Shown: positions 1 to 5,793 of the stretch, one piece after another
Layout of the letters: every line of letters begins with the position of its first letter
How positions within the stretch are numbered: position 1 is the first letter of the stretch
Origin: an uncultured Prevotellaceae bacterium
GTDB lineage: Bacteria > Bacteroidota > Bacteroidia > Bacteroidales > Muribaculaceae
NCBI GenBank assembly: GCA_945983195.1
Contig: CAMFSS010000154.1
Location: 1 to 5,793, forward strand
Direction: 5' to 3'
DNA: 5,793 nt
Program-made: the position numbers and the translations under genes
Notes under the pieces: generated by a model
What the model saw: the letters and a program-made list of their open reading frames with translations, nothing else
The model's database searches: none
What the model was told of the DNA's origin: nothing

Positions 1-666
1 GGTACTACTGCGCATGCTGCTTATTTATATTCATTAAATGAAAATCAAGATATTAAGTTTATTCTTATCCAGTTGCCAGAAGATTTAGACAGAAACTTGG
101 CCAGCGCAAGCAATGATGCAAAAAAAACGATTCGTTTCTCTATCAAAATGTTAGATGAAATAGGGAAGCCTCATTTGATAACAGAAATAGCAAAGGAGCG
201 TATACGCCGTGCCGGTCGCAAAGTGAAAGAAGAAGCCGGGATAAGGGCTCAAGACCTCGATATCGGCTTCCGTGTGTTGAAACTCGATTCGAGCAATATG
301 GAGGATGTGTACTACACCCCGGACGACTTCAATGCCAATAATCTTTTCACTCTTGCCGATAACATCAAGTCTGACCGCACAAGCGAGGACTTGCTTTTCC
401 AAGTTATGCTCGACCTTGGCATAGAACTCTCGGCTAAGATTGAAAAGACAGAAATCTCCGGCAAAGAGGTGTGGTGCGTTGATGGTGGCTACCTAATGGC
501 TTGCTTCGACCGCGATGTGAACGAAGCCACTATCACCGAAATAGCCAAGCAAAAGCCAGTGTATTTCGTGATGCGCGACGCCAGTGCCGCCAACGACAAC
601 GTGCTCGACAACTTCGACCAACTCTTTGCCAACTACTCCCCCGACACAACTTGCAAAATCTTATAA
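1..666 (+). CDS. mod: Type III restriction-modification methyltransferase subunit Mod, C-terminal part (5' end outside window)
   Basis: This is the C-terminal 221 residues of a type III Mod protein, which transfers a methyl group from AdoMet to adenine on one strand of an asymmetric site and provides target recognition for the Mod-Res complex. The frame is open from base 1, so the TTG at 73 is an internal leucine and not a start. Residues 1-6 read GTTAHA, the end of the FxGxGTTAHA AdoMet-binding motif that lies late in beta-class methyltransferases. IQLPEDLD follows at 23-30, GFRVLKLDSSN at 89-99 and LLFQVMLDLG at 131-140, all familiar features of Mod C-termini. The catalytic DPPY motif and the target-recognition domain lie upstream and are not visible. 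It ends in TAA two bases before res, as expected for a coupled operon. The first ~180 bases are about 34% GC and the rest close to 50%, and there is an A8 run at 120-127. The family call is firm; the DNA target cannot be read from this part. Confidence 0.93.
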   Translation, partial: GTTAHAAYLYSLNENQDIKFILIQLPEDLDRNLASASNDAKKTIRFSIKMLDEIGKPHLITEIAKERIRRAGRKVKEEAGIRAQDLDIGFRVLKLDSSNMEDVYYTPDDFNANNLFTLADNIKSDRTSEDLLFQVMLDLGIELSAKIEKTEISGKEVWCVDGGYLMACFDRDVNEATITEIAKQKPVYFVMRDASAANDNVLDNFDQLFANYSPDTTCKIL

Positions 667-668
667 CT

Positions 669-1664
669 ATGAAGTTTAAGTTTAAGATACAGCAATACCA
701 AACCGAAGCGGTGGAGAATACCGTCAATGTCTTTGCAGGGCAACCGGCTCAGCAAGGTCAAAAAGGCTATCGCATCGACCTCGGTTATCAGTTACAAACA
801 AGAGCTTTTGAAGATTCGGGCTATAGCAATGGCGAGATTGTGCTGACAAATGAGCAGATATTAGACAATATCCGCGACATTCAAGTGGCACAACTCATTC
901 AGCCAAGCACCTCACTCGCCAAAGGGCAAGGACGTGTGAGCCTCGACATCGAAATGGAAACAGGTACAGGTAAGACATACGTTTACATCAAGACGATGTT
1001 TGAGCTCAACCGCCGTTATGGCTGGTGCAAGTTCATCGTCGTGGTGCCGAGCATCGCCATTCGTGAGGGCGTGGCTAAGAGCTTCAGTATGCTCGAAGAC
1101 CACTTCATGGAGCATTACGGAAAAAAGGCTCGCTGGTTTGTATATAACAGCAGCAACCTGCAACAGCTCGACCAATTCTCGCAGGACAGCGGCATTTCGG
1201 TAATGATTATCAACACCCAAGCCTTTGCTGCCTCAATGAAAGAGGGTGCAAGGAACAAGGAGAGCCGCATCATCTATTCAAAGCGCGACGAGTTCGCTTC
1301 TCGCCGCCCGATAGACGTTATTGCCGCCAACCGCCCAATCATCATTATGGACGAGCCGCAGAAAATGGAGGGCGAAGCCACACAGACTGCACTCAAAAAG
1401 TTCAATCCGCTGTTTACGCTCAACTACTCGGCTACGCACAAGACAAAGCACGACACTATATATGCGCTCGACGCTTACGATGCCTACAAAGAACGCCTCG
1501 TAAAGCGAATACAGGTGCAGGGCTTCGAGATAAAGAACTTGCGTGGCACAAGTCATTATCTTTACCTTGACGGCATCGACCTTTCGCCAAAGCACCCACC
1601 GGTGGCTCGCATCGAACTCGAAACTCGCAACGCTGCCGGAGCAATACGCCGTGAAATCAAATAA
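669..1664 (+). CDS. Res N-terminal fragment: first RecA-like helicase domain
   Basis: This is the part of Res made before the premature TAA, 331 residues long. It holds the ATP-binding Walker A at 96-103, motif Ia at 126-134, the Walker B box DEPQ at 228-231 (type III Res enzymes have DEPx rather than a classic DEAD box) and YSAT at 253-256. It lacks motifs V and VI and the nuclease, so by itself it is not expected to hydrolyse ATP productively or cut DNA. An automatic annotation will probably list it as a DEAD/DEAH helicase family protein. A same-frame extension upstream to about 501 exists only because mod's second half is also open in that frame; the real start is the ATG at 669. Confidence 0.75.
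   Translation: MKFKFKIQQYQTEAVENTVNVFAGQPAQQGQKGYRIDLGYQLQTRAFEDSGYSNGEIVLTNEQILDNIRDIQVAQLIQPSTSLAKGQGRVSLDIEMETGTGKTYVYIKTMFELNRRYGWCKFIVVVPSIAIREGVAKSFSMLEDHFMEHYGKKARWFVYNSSNLQQLDQFSQDSGISVMIINTQAFAASMKEGARNKESRIIYSKRDEFASRRPIDVIAANRPIIIMDEPQKMEGEATQTALKKFNPLFTLNYSATHKTKHDTIYALDAYDAYKERLVKRIQVQGFEIKNLRGTSHYLYLDGIDLSPKHPPVARIELETRNAAGAIRREIK
1662..1664 (+). other. Premature in-frame TAA stop inside res
   Basis: The frame reads REIK, stop, FDVGDDL. Both flanks fit one continuous Res protein, so the lesion is a substitution (or a multiple of three bases) and not a frameshift. One base change from CAA (Gln) or AAA (Lys) would create it; which is not decidable here. The mod stop and the dnaK stop are also TAA, so TAA is a normal stop in this genome and reassignment is not supported. 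Confidence 0.85.
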
Positions 1665-1670
1665 TTTGAC

Positions 1671-3578
1671 GTGGGCGACGACTTGCGTGCCGAAAGCGGA
1701 CTCGCTGAATATGAGGGCTTCACCGTGACGGAGATTAATCCTCGAGGTCGTGGCTACGTTACGTTCCTTAACGGCACTACTATCTCCTGCGGCGAAGTGA
1801 TTGGCGACAGCAACGAAGCAGCAATGCAACGTGTGCAGATTCGTGAGACTATCCGTGCACATTTCGAGAAAGAAAAGGAACTTTTCAACCGTGGCATCAA
1901 ATGCCTCTCGCTTTTCTTTATCGACGAGGTGGCTAACTATCGCCAATACGACGACGAGGGCAATGAGGTGAAAGGTAAGTTTCAGCGTATCTTCGAGGAA
2001 GAATACGCCCGACTTGTCAATAAGTATATGACCGTTTTCGATACCGACTACGACAAATATCTGCGTCGGTTCCGCCCATACGAAACGCACCGCGGCTACT
2101 TCTCTATCGACAAGAAAGGTCGCTCGGTGAACAGTACTGTAAAACGTGGCTCTGATATGTCGGACGACATTTCAGCTTACGACCTTATACTCAAAAACAA
2201 GGAGCGACTGCTCAGTTTTGAAGAACCCACTCGCTTCATCTTCTCACACTCCGCACTGCGTGAGGGCTGGGATAACCCGAACGTGTTCCAGATATGCACA
2301 CTCCGCCACAGCAACTCCACAACCGCCAAGCGGCAGGAGGTTGGTCGCGGTTTGCGCCTTTGCGTTGACAAAGACGGTGTGCGACAAGACAAGCAGACGC
2401 TCGGCGATGATATTCACGCCATCAACGTACTCACTGTGATTGCCAACGAGAGCTATGCCGACTTCACATCGGCTCTCCAACGTGAAACTCGTGAGGCTCT
2501 GCGCGATCGTGTTACGGCGGCATCGCAGGACTACTTCCTTGGTCGCATCGTGAAAGATTCTTCCGGCGAGCAGCACAAGATTTCTCTTGCCGAGGCTTCT
2601 ACAATCATTGGTTATTTGTATCAGAATGATTATATTGATGACGACGGTCGTCTTACCCCTACATATCTCGCGGCTGCCGACAAGGGCGAACTCGCTCCAT
2701 TGCCTCCGAAATTGCAACCGATTTCCGAGGGCGTAATGAAACTCGTTGCAGGCATCTTCAATCCGAAAGTGCTTGATGATATGGTTGAGCAGGTGGAAAC
2801 GACTACGCCGGAGAACAACCTCAACGACAACTTCGACAACGACCGCTTCCAGGAAATGTGGAACGAGATAAACAATAAGTATGTTTATACCGTCCACTAC
2901 GACAGCAACGAACTTATCGAGAAAGTCGTTGCCGCTCTGCAATCTAACCTCACAGTTACAAAGTTGCAGTATGTAAAGGTTACAGGCACGCAGGACAGCG
3001 ATAAAGTTACGGAGTTTGGCAGCACTAAAACCACGACAAGCGAACTGACCGACGTAAGCACTTCTAACGTGCCTTACGACCTCGTGGGAGACATCGCTCG
3101 CGGTGCAAGGCTCACTCGCCGATCGGTGGTGAAGATACTGCAAGGCATCGACAATAAAATCCTGTTGTTCAAAAACAACCCGGAAGAATTTATCCGCAAC
3201 GTTGTTAAGACCATTCGTGAGCAAAAGGCGACTATGATTGTGGAGCATATTTCCTACAACCGTATTGCCGGCAAGTACGACAGCAGCATCTTCGTGCCTG
3301 AACGTAAACTCAACATCAACAAGGTGATTGAAGCGCAGAAGCACATCACTCCATACATTGCTTTCGATAGCGATATAGAGCAAAAGTTTGCTGAAGACCT
3401 TGAGAGTGCAACTGAGGTGCAAGTGTATGCAAAACTACCACGCAAACTGAAAATTCCAACACCGGTTGGCAATTACGCTCCGGACTGGGCGATTGTGTTC
3501 AATGACGGTACTGTGCGACACGTTTTTTTCGTGGCAGAAACCAAAGGCTCGCTCGACGGCATGCAGCTGTCGAATTGA
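1671..3578 (+). CDS. Res C-terminal fragment: second RecA-like helicase domain plus PD-ExK nuclease, missing the last 41 residues
   Basis: This is the open frame after the internal stop, in the same frame as the N-terminal fragment. It carries the segment ending SLFFIDEVANYR, motif V (SALREGWDNP), the arginine-finger motif VI (QEVGRGLR) and the nuclease residues PD and ETK. It closes early at TGA 3576-3578, after the frame slips and adds the foreign residues Ser-Asn. GTG 1671 is only a possible restart: in intact homologues this codon is the valine of a DVGDDL-like stretch, and no ribosome site is visible before it. Re-initiation 6 bases after the TAA is conceivable but unproven. Losing the residues just after ETK probably damages the nuclease fold even though the catalytic residues remain. 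Confidence 0.7.
   Translation: MGDDLRAESGLAEYEGFTVTEINPRGRGYVTFLNGTTISCGEVIGDSNEAAMQRVQIRETIRAHFEKEKELFNRGIKCLSLFFIDEVANYRQYDDEGNEVKGKFQRIFEEEYARLVNKYMTVFDTDYDKYLRRFRPYETHRGYFSIDKKGRSVNSTVKRGSDMSDDISAYDLILKNKERLLSFEEPTRFIFSHSALREGWDNPNVFQICTLRHSNSTTAKRQEVGRGLRLCVDKDGVRQDKQTLGDDIHAINVLTVIANESYADFTSALQRETREALRDRVTAASQDYFLGRIVKDSSGEQHKISLAEASTIIGYLYQNDYIDDDGRLTPTYLAAADKGELAPLPPKLQPISEGVMKLVAGIFNPKVLDDMVEQVETTTPENNLNDNFDNDRFQEMWNEINNKYVYTVHYDSNELIEKVVAALQSNLTVTKLQYVKVTGTQDSDKVTEFGSTKTTTSELTDVSTSNVPYDLVGDIARGARLTRRSVVKILQGIDNKILLFKNNPEEFIRNVVKTIREQKATMIVEHISYNRIAGKYDSSIFVPERKLNINKVIEAQKHITPYIAFDSDIEQKFAEDLESATEVQVYAKLPRKLKIPTPVGNYAPDWAIVFNDGTVRHVFFVAETKGSLDGMQLSN
3567..3578 (+). other. Frameshift site near the 3' end of res
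   Basis: Up to CTG at 3567-3569 the protein reads as Res (ETKGSLDGMQL). From CGA at 3571 the +1 frame continues it with RIEKAKTECAKKLFN and runs to TAA at 3694-3696. The net change is one extra base (for example T3570) or two missing bases; related proteins tend to read LRxIEK here, so a two-base loss is equally possible. The unshifted frame stops at TGA 3576-3578. Confidence 0.8.
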
Positions 3579-3779
3579 GAAAGCCAAGACAGAATGTGCC
3601 AAGAAACTTTTTAATCGCATTTCAACCTCAAAGGTTAGATACGGCGTAGTAGATACGTTCAATAATCTTTACAACCTAATTAATGGTATAGATTAATACA
3701 ATTAAAGAATAGCTGTTGGAATTTTCTGAAGTTTTGCCTTTGGGGCTATTAGCTTGACAAATATATATACAAAACAAAT

Positions 3780-3810
3780 TAGGGTGTGTCGTTTATTACA
3801 ACACACCCTA
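3780..3810. terminator. Bidirectional intrinsic terminator between convergent res and dnaK
   Basis: A perfect 9-base inverted repeat, AGGGTGTGT at 3781-3789 and ACACACCCT at 3801-3809, is extended by a T-A pair at 3780/3810 and encloses an 11-base loop. On the + strand it is followed by TATTTTATTG, and on the - strand by AATTTGTTTTG, so both transcripts get a U-rich tail. It lies 83 bases after the res stop and 33 bases after the dnaK stop, the right place to end both converging messages. Confidence 0.85.
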
Positions 3811-3843
3811 TATTTTATTGTTGGTTTCGGGTTTCTTGCGGGG

Positions 3844-5757
3844 TTACTTCACCTCCTCGAAGGGGACGTCGGTTACGTCGTTGCCGCCCTGATTGCCACC
3901 CTGTCCGGGGTTAGCACCCGGGTTGGGGTTCTGCTGGGCACCGGCTTGCTGCTGCGCGTTGTACATCTCCTGCGATGCTGCGTGGAACACTGTCTCAAGT
4001 TCCTTCATTGCAGCATCGATAGCAGCGATGTCCTGCTTTGAGTGAGCGTCTTTCAGCTTGGCAAGTGCGCTTTCAATTTGGCTGCGCTTGTCGGCAGGCA
4101 GCTTGTCGCCGAGATCCTTGAGGCTCTTCTCGGTCTGGAAAATCATCGAGTCAGCCTGGTTGATTTTGTCAACGCGCTCCTTCTCAGCCTTGTCGGCAGC
4201 GGCGTTAGCCTCAGCCTCAGCCTTCATGCGCTTGATTTCCTCGTCGGTCAATCCGCTCGATGCCTCGATGCGAATGCTCTGCTCCTTGCCGGTGGCTTTA
4301 TCCTTAGCCGAAACATTGAGGATACCGTTGGCATCAATCTCGAATGTCACCTCAATCTGTGGCACGCCACGCGGTGCCGGAGTGATTCCATCGAGGTGGA
4401 AGCGGCCGAGGGTCTTGTCGTCCTTTGCCATTGGACGCTCGCCCTGAAGCACGTGGATTTCAACCGATGGCTGGTTGTCGACAGCCGTTGAGAACACTTC
4501 GCTCTTGCGTGTAGGAATTGTGGTGTTGGCTTCGATGAGCTTGGTCATCACGTTGCCAAGAGTCTCGATACCTACCGACAATGGAACTACGTCGAGCAGA
4601 AGCACGTCCTTCACTTCGCCGCTGAGCACACCGCCCTGAATTGCAGCACCCACAGCCACAACCTCGTCGGGGTTAACGCCCTTCGAAGGAGCCTTGCCGA
4701 AGAATTTCTCAACTATCTGCTGCACGGCAGGGATTCGTGTAGAACCACCCACGAGGATTACCTCGTCGATGTCAGATGCTGTCATGCCGGCATCTTTAAG
4801 TGCCTGACGGCACGGCTCGATGGTAGCCTGGATAAGGTTGTCGCAGAGCTGCTCGAATTTTGCACGTGTAAGAGTCTTCACAAGGTGCTTTGGAATACCG
4901 TTGACCGGCATGATATATGGCAGGTTGATTTCGCTTGTAGTGGTGCTCGAAAGCTCAATCTTAGCTTTCTCGGCAGCCTCCTTAAGACGCTGGAGCGCCA
5001 TCGGATCCTGACGGAGGTCTACGCCCTCCTCTTTCTGGAACTCATCAGCAAGCCAGTCGATAATCACGTGGTCGAAGTCGTCGCCGCCAAGGTGAGTGTC
5101 ACCGTTGGTCGACTTCACCTCAAACACGCCGTCGCCAAGCTCAAGGATAGAGATATCGAATGTACCGCCACCGAGGTCGAACACGGCGATTTTCTTATCG
5201 TTTGCCGACTTGTCGAGTCCGTATGCAAGAGCTGCTGCCGTAGGCTCGTTCACGATACGCTTCACAGTGAGACCTGCAATTTCGCCCGCCTCCTTAGTGG
5301 CCTGGCGCTGCGAGTCGTTGAAGTAAGCCGGAACGGTGATAACTGCCTCAGTCACAGTCTGACCGAGATAATCCTCGGCAGTCTTCTTCATCTTTTGGAG
5401 AATCATAGCCGAAATCTCTTGCGGAGTATAGTCGCGACCGTCGATGTTGACACGCGGCTGGTTGTTGCTGCTGCGAACCACCTTATATGGCACGCGTGCA
5501 ATTTCATTCTGAACCTGGTCGAAGTTTTCACCCATGAAACGCTTGATGGAGAACACCGTGCGAGTAGGGTTAGTGATAGCCTGGCGCTTTGCGGGCTCAC
5601 CCACCTTGCGCTCACCGCCATCAACGAATGCTACAATTGAAGGAGTAGTGTTGCGTCCTTCGCTGTTAGGAATTACGACGGGGTCGTTGCCTTCGAGAAC
5701 CGAAACGCACGAGTTGGTCGAACCTAAATCGATACCAATACTCTTTCCAATAATCAT
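3844..5757 (-). CDS. dnaK: Molecular chaperone DnaK (Hsp70)
   Basis: This is the cytoplasmic Hsp70 chaperone, which binds exposed hydrophobic peptides in an ATP-driven cycle with DnaJ and GrpE. It is complete at 637 residues, the normal length. All three Hsp70 signatures are present: IDLGSTNS at 9-16, VFDLGGGTFDISIL at 192-205 and VILVGGSTRIPAVQQ at 333-347. Expected ATPase residues are K72, E171 and T199. The interdomain linker DVLLLDV is at 384-390, the substrate-binding beta domain spans about 391-505, and the helical lid about 506-600. A Gln/Gly/Asn/Pro-rich flexible tail follows, ending in FEEVK. The ATG at 5757 places the first signature at the usual distance, and no better start exists. 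No Shine-Dalgarno is visible, as is usual for Bacteroidota. No grpE or dnaJ lies downstream, where res converges instead. Small departures are Ser12 (commonly Thr) and Val391 (commonly Thr in DVTPLS). Confidence 0.98.
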   Translation of the reverse strand: MIIGKSIGIDLGSTNSCVSVLEGNDPVVIPNSEGRNTTPSIVAFVDGGERKVGEPAKRQAITNPTRTVFSIKRFMGENFDQVQNEIARVPYKVVRSSNNQPRVNIDGRDYTPQEISAMILQKMKKTAEDYLGQTVTEAVITVPAYFNDSQRQATKEAGEIAGLTVKRIVNEPTAAALAYGLDKSANDKKIAVFDLGGGTFDISILELGDGVFEVKSTNGDTHLGGDDFDHVIIDWLADEFQKEEGVDLRQDPMALQRLKEAAEKAKIELSSTTTSEINLPYIMPVNGIPKHLVKTLTRAKFEQLCDNLIQATIEPCRQALKDAGMTASDIDEVILVGGSTRIPAVQQIVEKFFGKAPSKGVNPDEVVAVGAAIQGGVLSGEVKDVLLLDVVPLSVGIETLGNVMTKLIEANTTIPTRKSEVFSTAVDNQPSVEIHVLQGERPMAKDDKTLGRFHLDGITPAPRGVPQIEVTFEIDANGILNVSAKDKATGKEQSIRIEASSGLTDEEIKRMKAEAEANAAADKAEKERVDKINQADSMIFQTEKSLKDLGDKLPADKRSQIESALAKLKDAHSKQDIAAIDAAMKELETVFHAASQEMYNAQQQAGAQQNPNPGANPGQGGNQGGNDVTDVPFEEVK

Positions 5758-5793
5758 TAACAGTATTATAGTTATTAAACTAAATTTATAAAT
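5758..5793 (-). promoter_or_regulatory. AT-rich dnaK leader, possible -7 element
   Basis: The 36 bases before the dnaK start are very AT-rich. Read on the minus strand, TAAATTTA (5788 to 5781) resembles the Bacteroidota -7 consensus TAnnTTTG with a mismatch at the last base. A matching -33 TTTG element would lie outside the window, so this is only a tentative placement. No CIRCE-type inverted repeat is seen in the visible part. Confidence 0.2.

Larger units (their letters stand above)
669..3696 (+). pseudogene. res: Type III restriction endonuclease subunit Res, interrupted by an in-frame stop and a frameshift
   Basis: This is the full extent of the res gene, whose product is the SF2-helicase ATPase and nuclease that joins Mod to cut unmethylated DNA. 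Repaired, it would be about 1008 residues, close to the usual ~970-1000 of the family. Motifs in repaired numbering are: METGTGKT (I) 96-103, VPSIAIREG (Ia) 126-134, MDEPQ (II) 227-231, YSAT (III) 253-256, SALREGWDNP (V) 528-537, QEVGRGLR (VI) 556-563, and nuclease D939 in PDW with E957 and K959 in ETK. The start at 669 gives the conserved MKFKF opening and lies 2 bases after the mod stop, so translation is probably coupled; no Shine-Dalgarno is seen. Codon 332 is TAA, with family-like sequence in the same frame on both sides. Near 3570 the frame shifts, and the last 41 codons (3571-3693) continue in the +1 frame. Each lesion could be a true mutation or a read error. Confidence 0.88.

Noticed and set aside
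73..75. TTG as a start codon for a small 197-residue protein
   Set aside because: The frame is open to base 1 and reads GTTAHA and FILIQLPE upstream, which are Mod motifs, so this is the middle of a gene.
2244..3422. Long minus-strand open frame of 392 codons inside res
   Set aside because: It is fully antisense to a clear Res sequence, has no recognisable domain, and arises from the codon bias of the coding strand. The same applies to the 270-codon minus-strand frame at 1278-2090.
3522..3530. T7 run forming a T TTT TTC slippery heptamer before the res frameshift
   Set aside because: A -1 slip would enter the wrong frame for the 3571-3696 tail. Loss of one U would reach the tail frame but would replace the ETK catalytic residues, so neither event would restore an active nuclease. 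Programmed rescue is therefore not supported.
3708..3750. AATAGC ... GCTATT inverted repeat upstream of the terminator
   Set aside because: Only 6 base pairs with a 31-base loop in AT-rich DNA; expected by chance.
3754..3770. TTGACA followed by TATATATA, resembling a sigma-70 promoter
   Set aside because: The spacing is far too short, Bacteroidota promoters use TTTG/TAnnTTTG elements, and no gene starts downstream on the + strand.
4885..5640. Plus-strand open frame of 251 codons antisense to dnaK
   Set aside because: Antisense open frames across hsp70 genes are a known artefact of their codon use; the translation shows no domain and no start context.
5765..5770. TATAAT hexamer (minus strand) just before dnaK
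   Set aside because: It lies only 7 bases before the ATG, too close to act as a -10 element with a usable leader, and is unremarkable in such AT-rich DNA.
1..5793. tRNA, rRNA, CRISPR array, insertion sequence or riboswitch
   Set aside because: No repeated spacer structure, transposase motif, terminal inverted repeats or structured RNA was recognised; nearly all of the window is occupied by the three genes.

Overview
This window looks like chromosomal DNA from a Bacteroidota bacterium, most likely order Bacteroidales and possibly a Muribaculaceae-like lineage. That placement is inferred from three things: the style of the DnaK protein, roughly 50% GC coding DNA with AT-rich gaps, and the lack of Shine-Dalgarno sequences before the starts. 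It was not tested by a database search.

Layout. Positions 1-666 (+) hold the C-terminal part of mod, the DNA methyltransferase subunit of a type III restriction-modification system. The window opens inside its AdoMet-binding GTTAHA motif. Two bases later the res gene begins (669-3696, +), encoding the ATP-dependent restriction subunit. All expected Res parts can be read: SF2 helicase motifs I, Ia, II and III in the first third, motifs V and VI in the middle, and a PD...ExK nuclease near the C-terminus. However, res is interrupted twice. An in-frame TAA stands at 1662-1664, and a frameshift near 3570 separates the last 41 codons. A 147-base gap follows, with a strong hairpin that can terminate both converging transcripts. 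Positions 5757-3844 (-) hold a complete dnaK (637 residues), with its AT-rich leader running off the window end.

How the parts relate. In an intact system, Mod methylates one strand of an asymmetric site. The Mod-Res complex then translocates or diffuses using ATP and cuts DNA whose sites are unmethylated. Here the visible part of mod is open while res carries two lesions. The simplest reading, if both are true bases, is a methylation-only remnant: restriction lost, modification possibly retained. A sequencing or assembly error must be excluded first, because everything outside the two points is well preserved. DnaK is an ordinary housekeeping chaperone gene that simply borders the restriction locus. 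No new type of biological system is evident. The most interesting points are the broken res beside an open mod, and a sharp AT-to-GC composition shift inside mod that suggests a mosaic allele.
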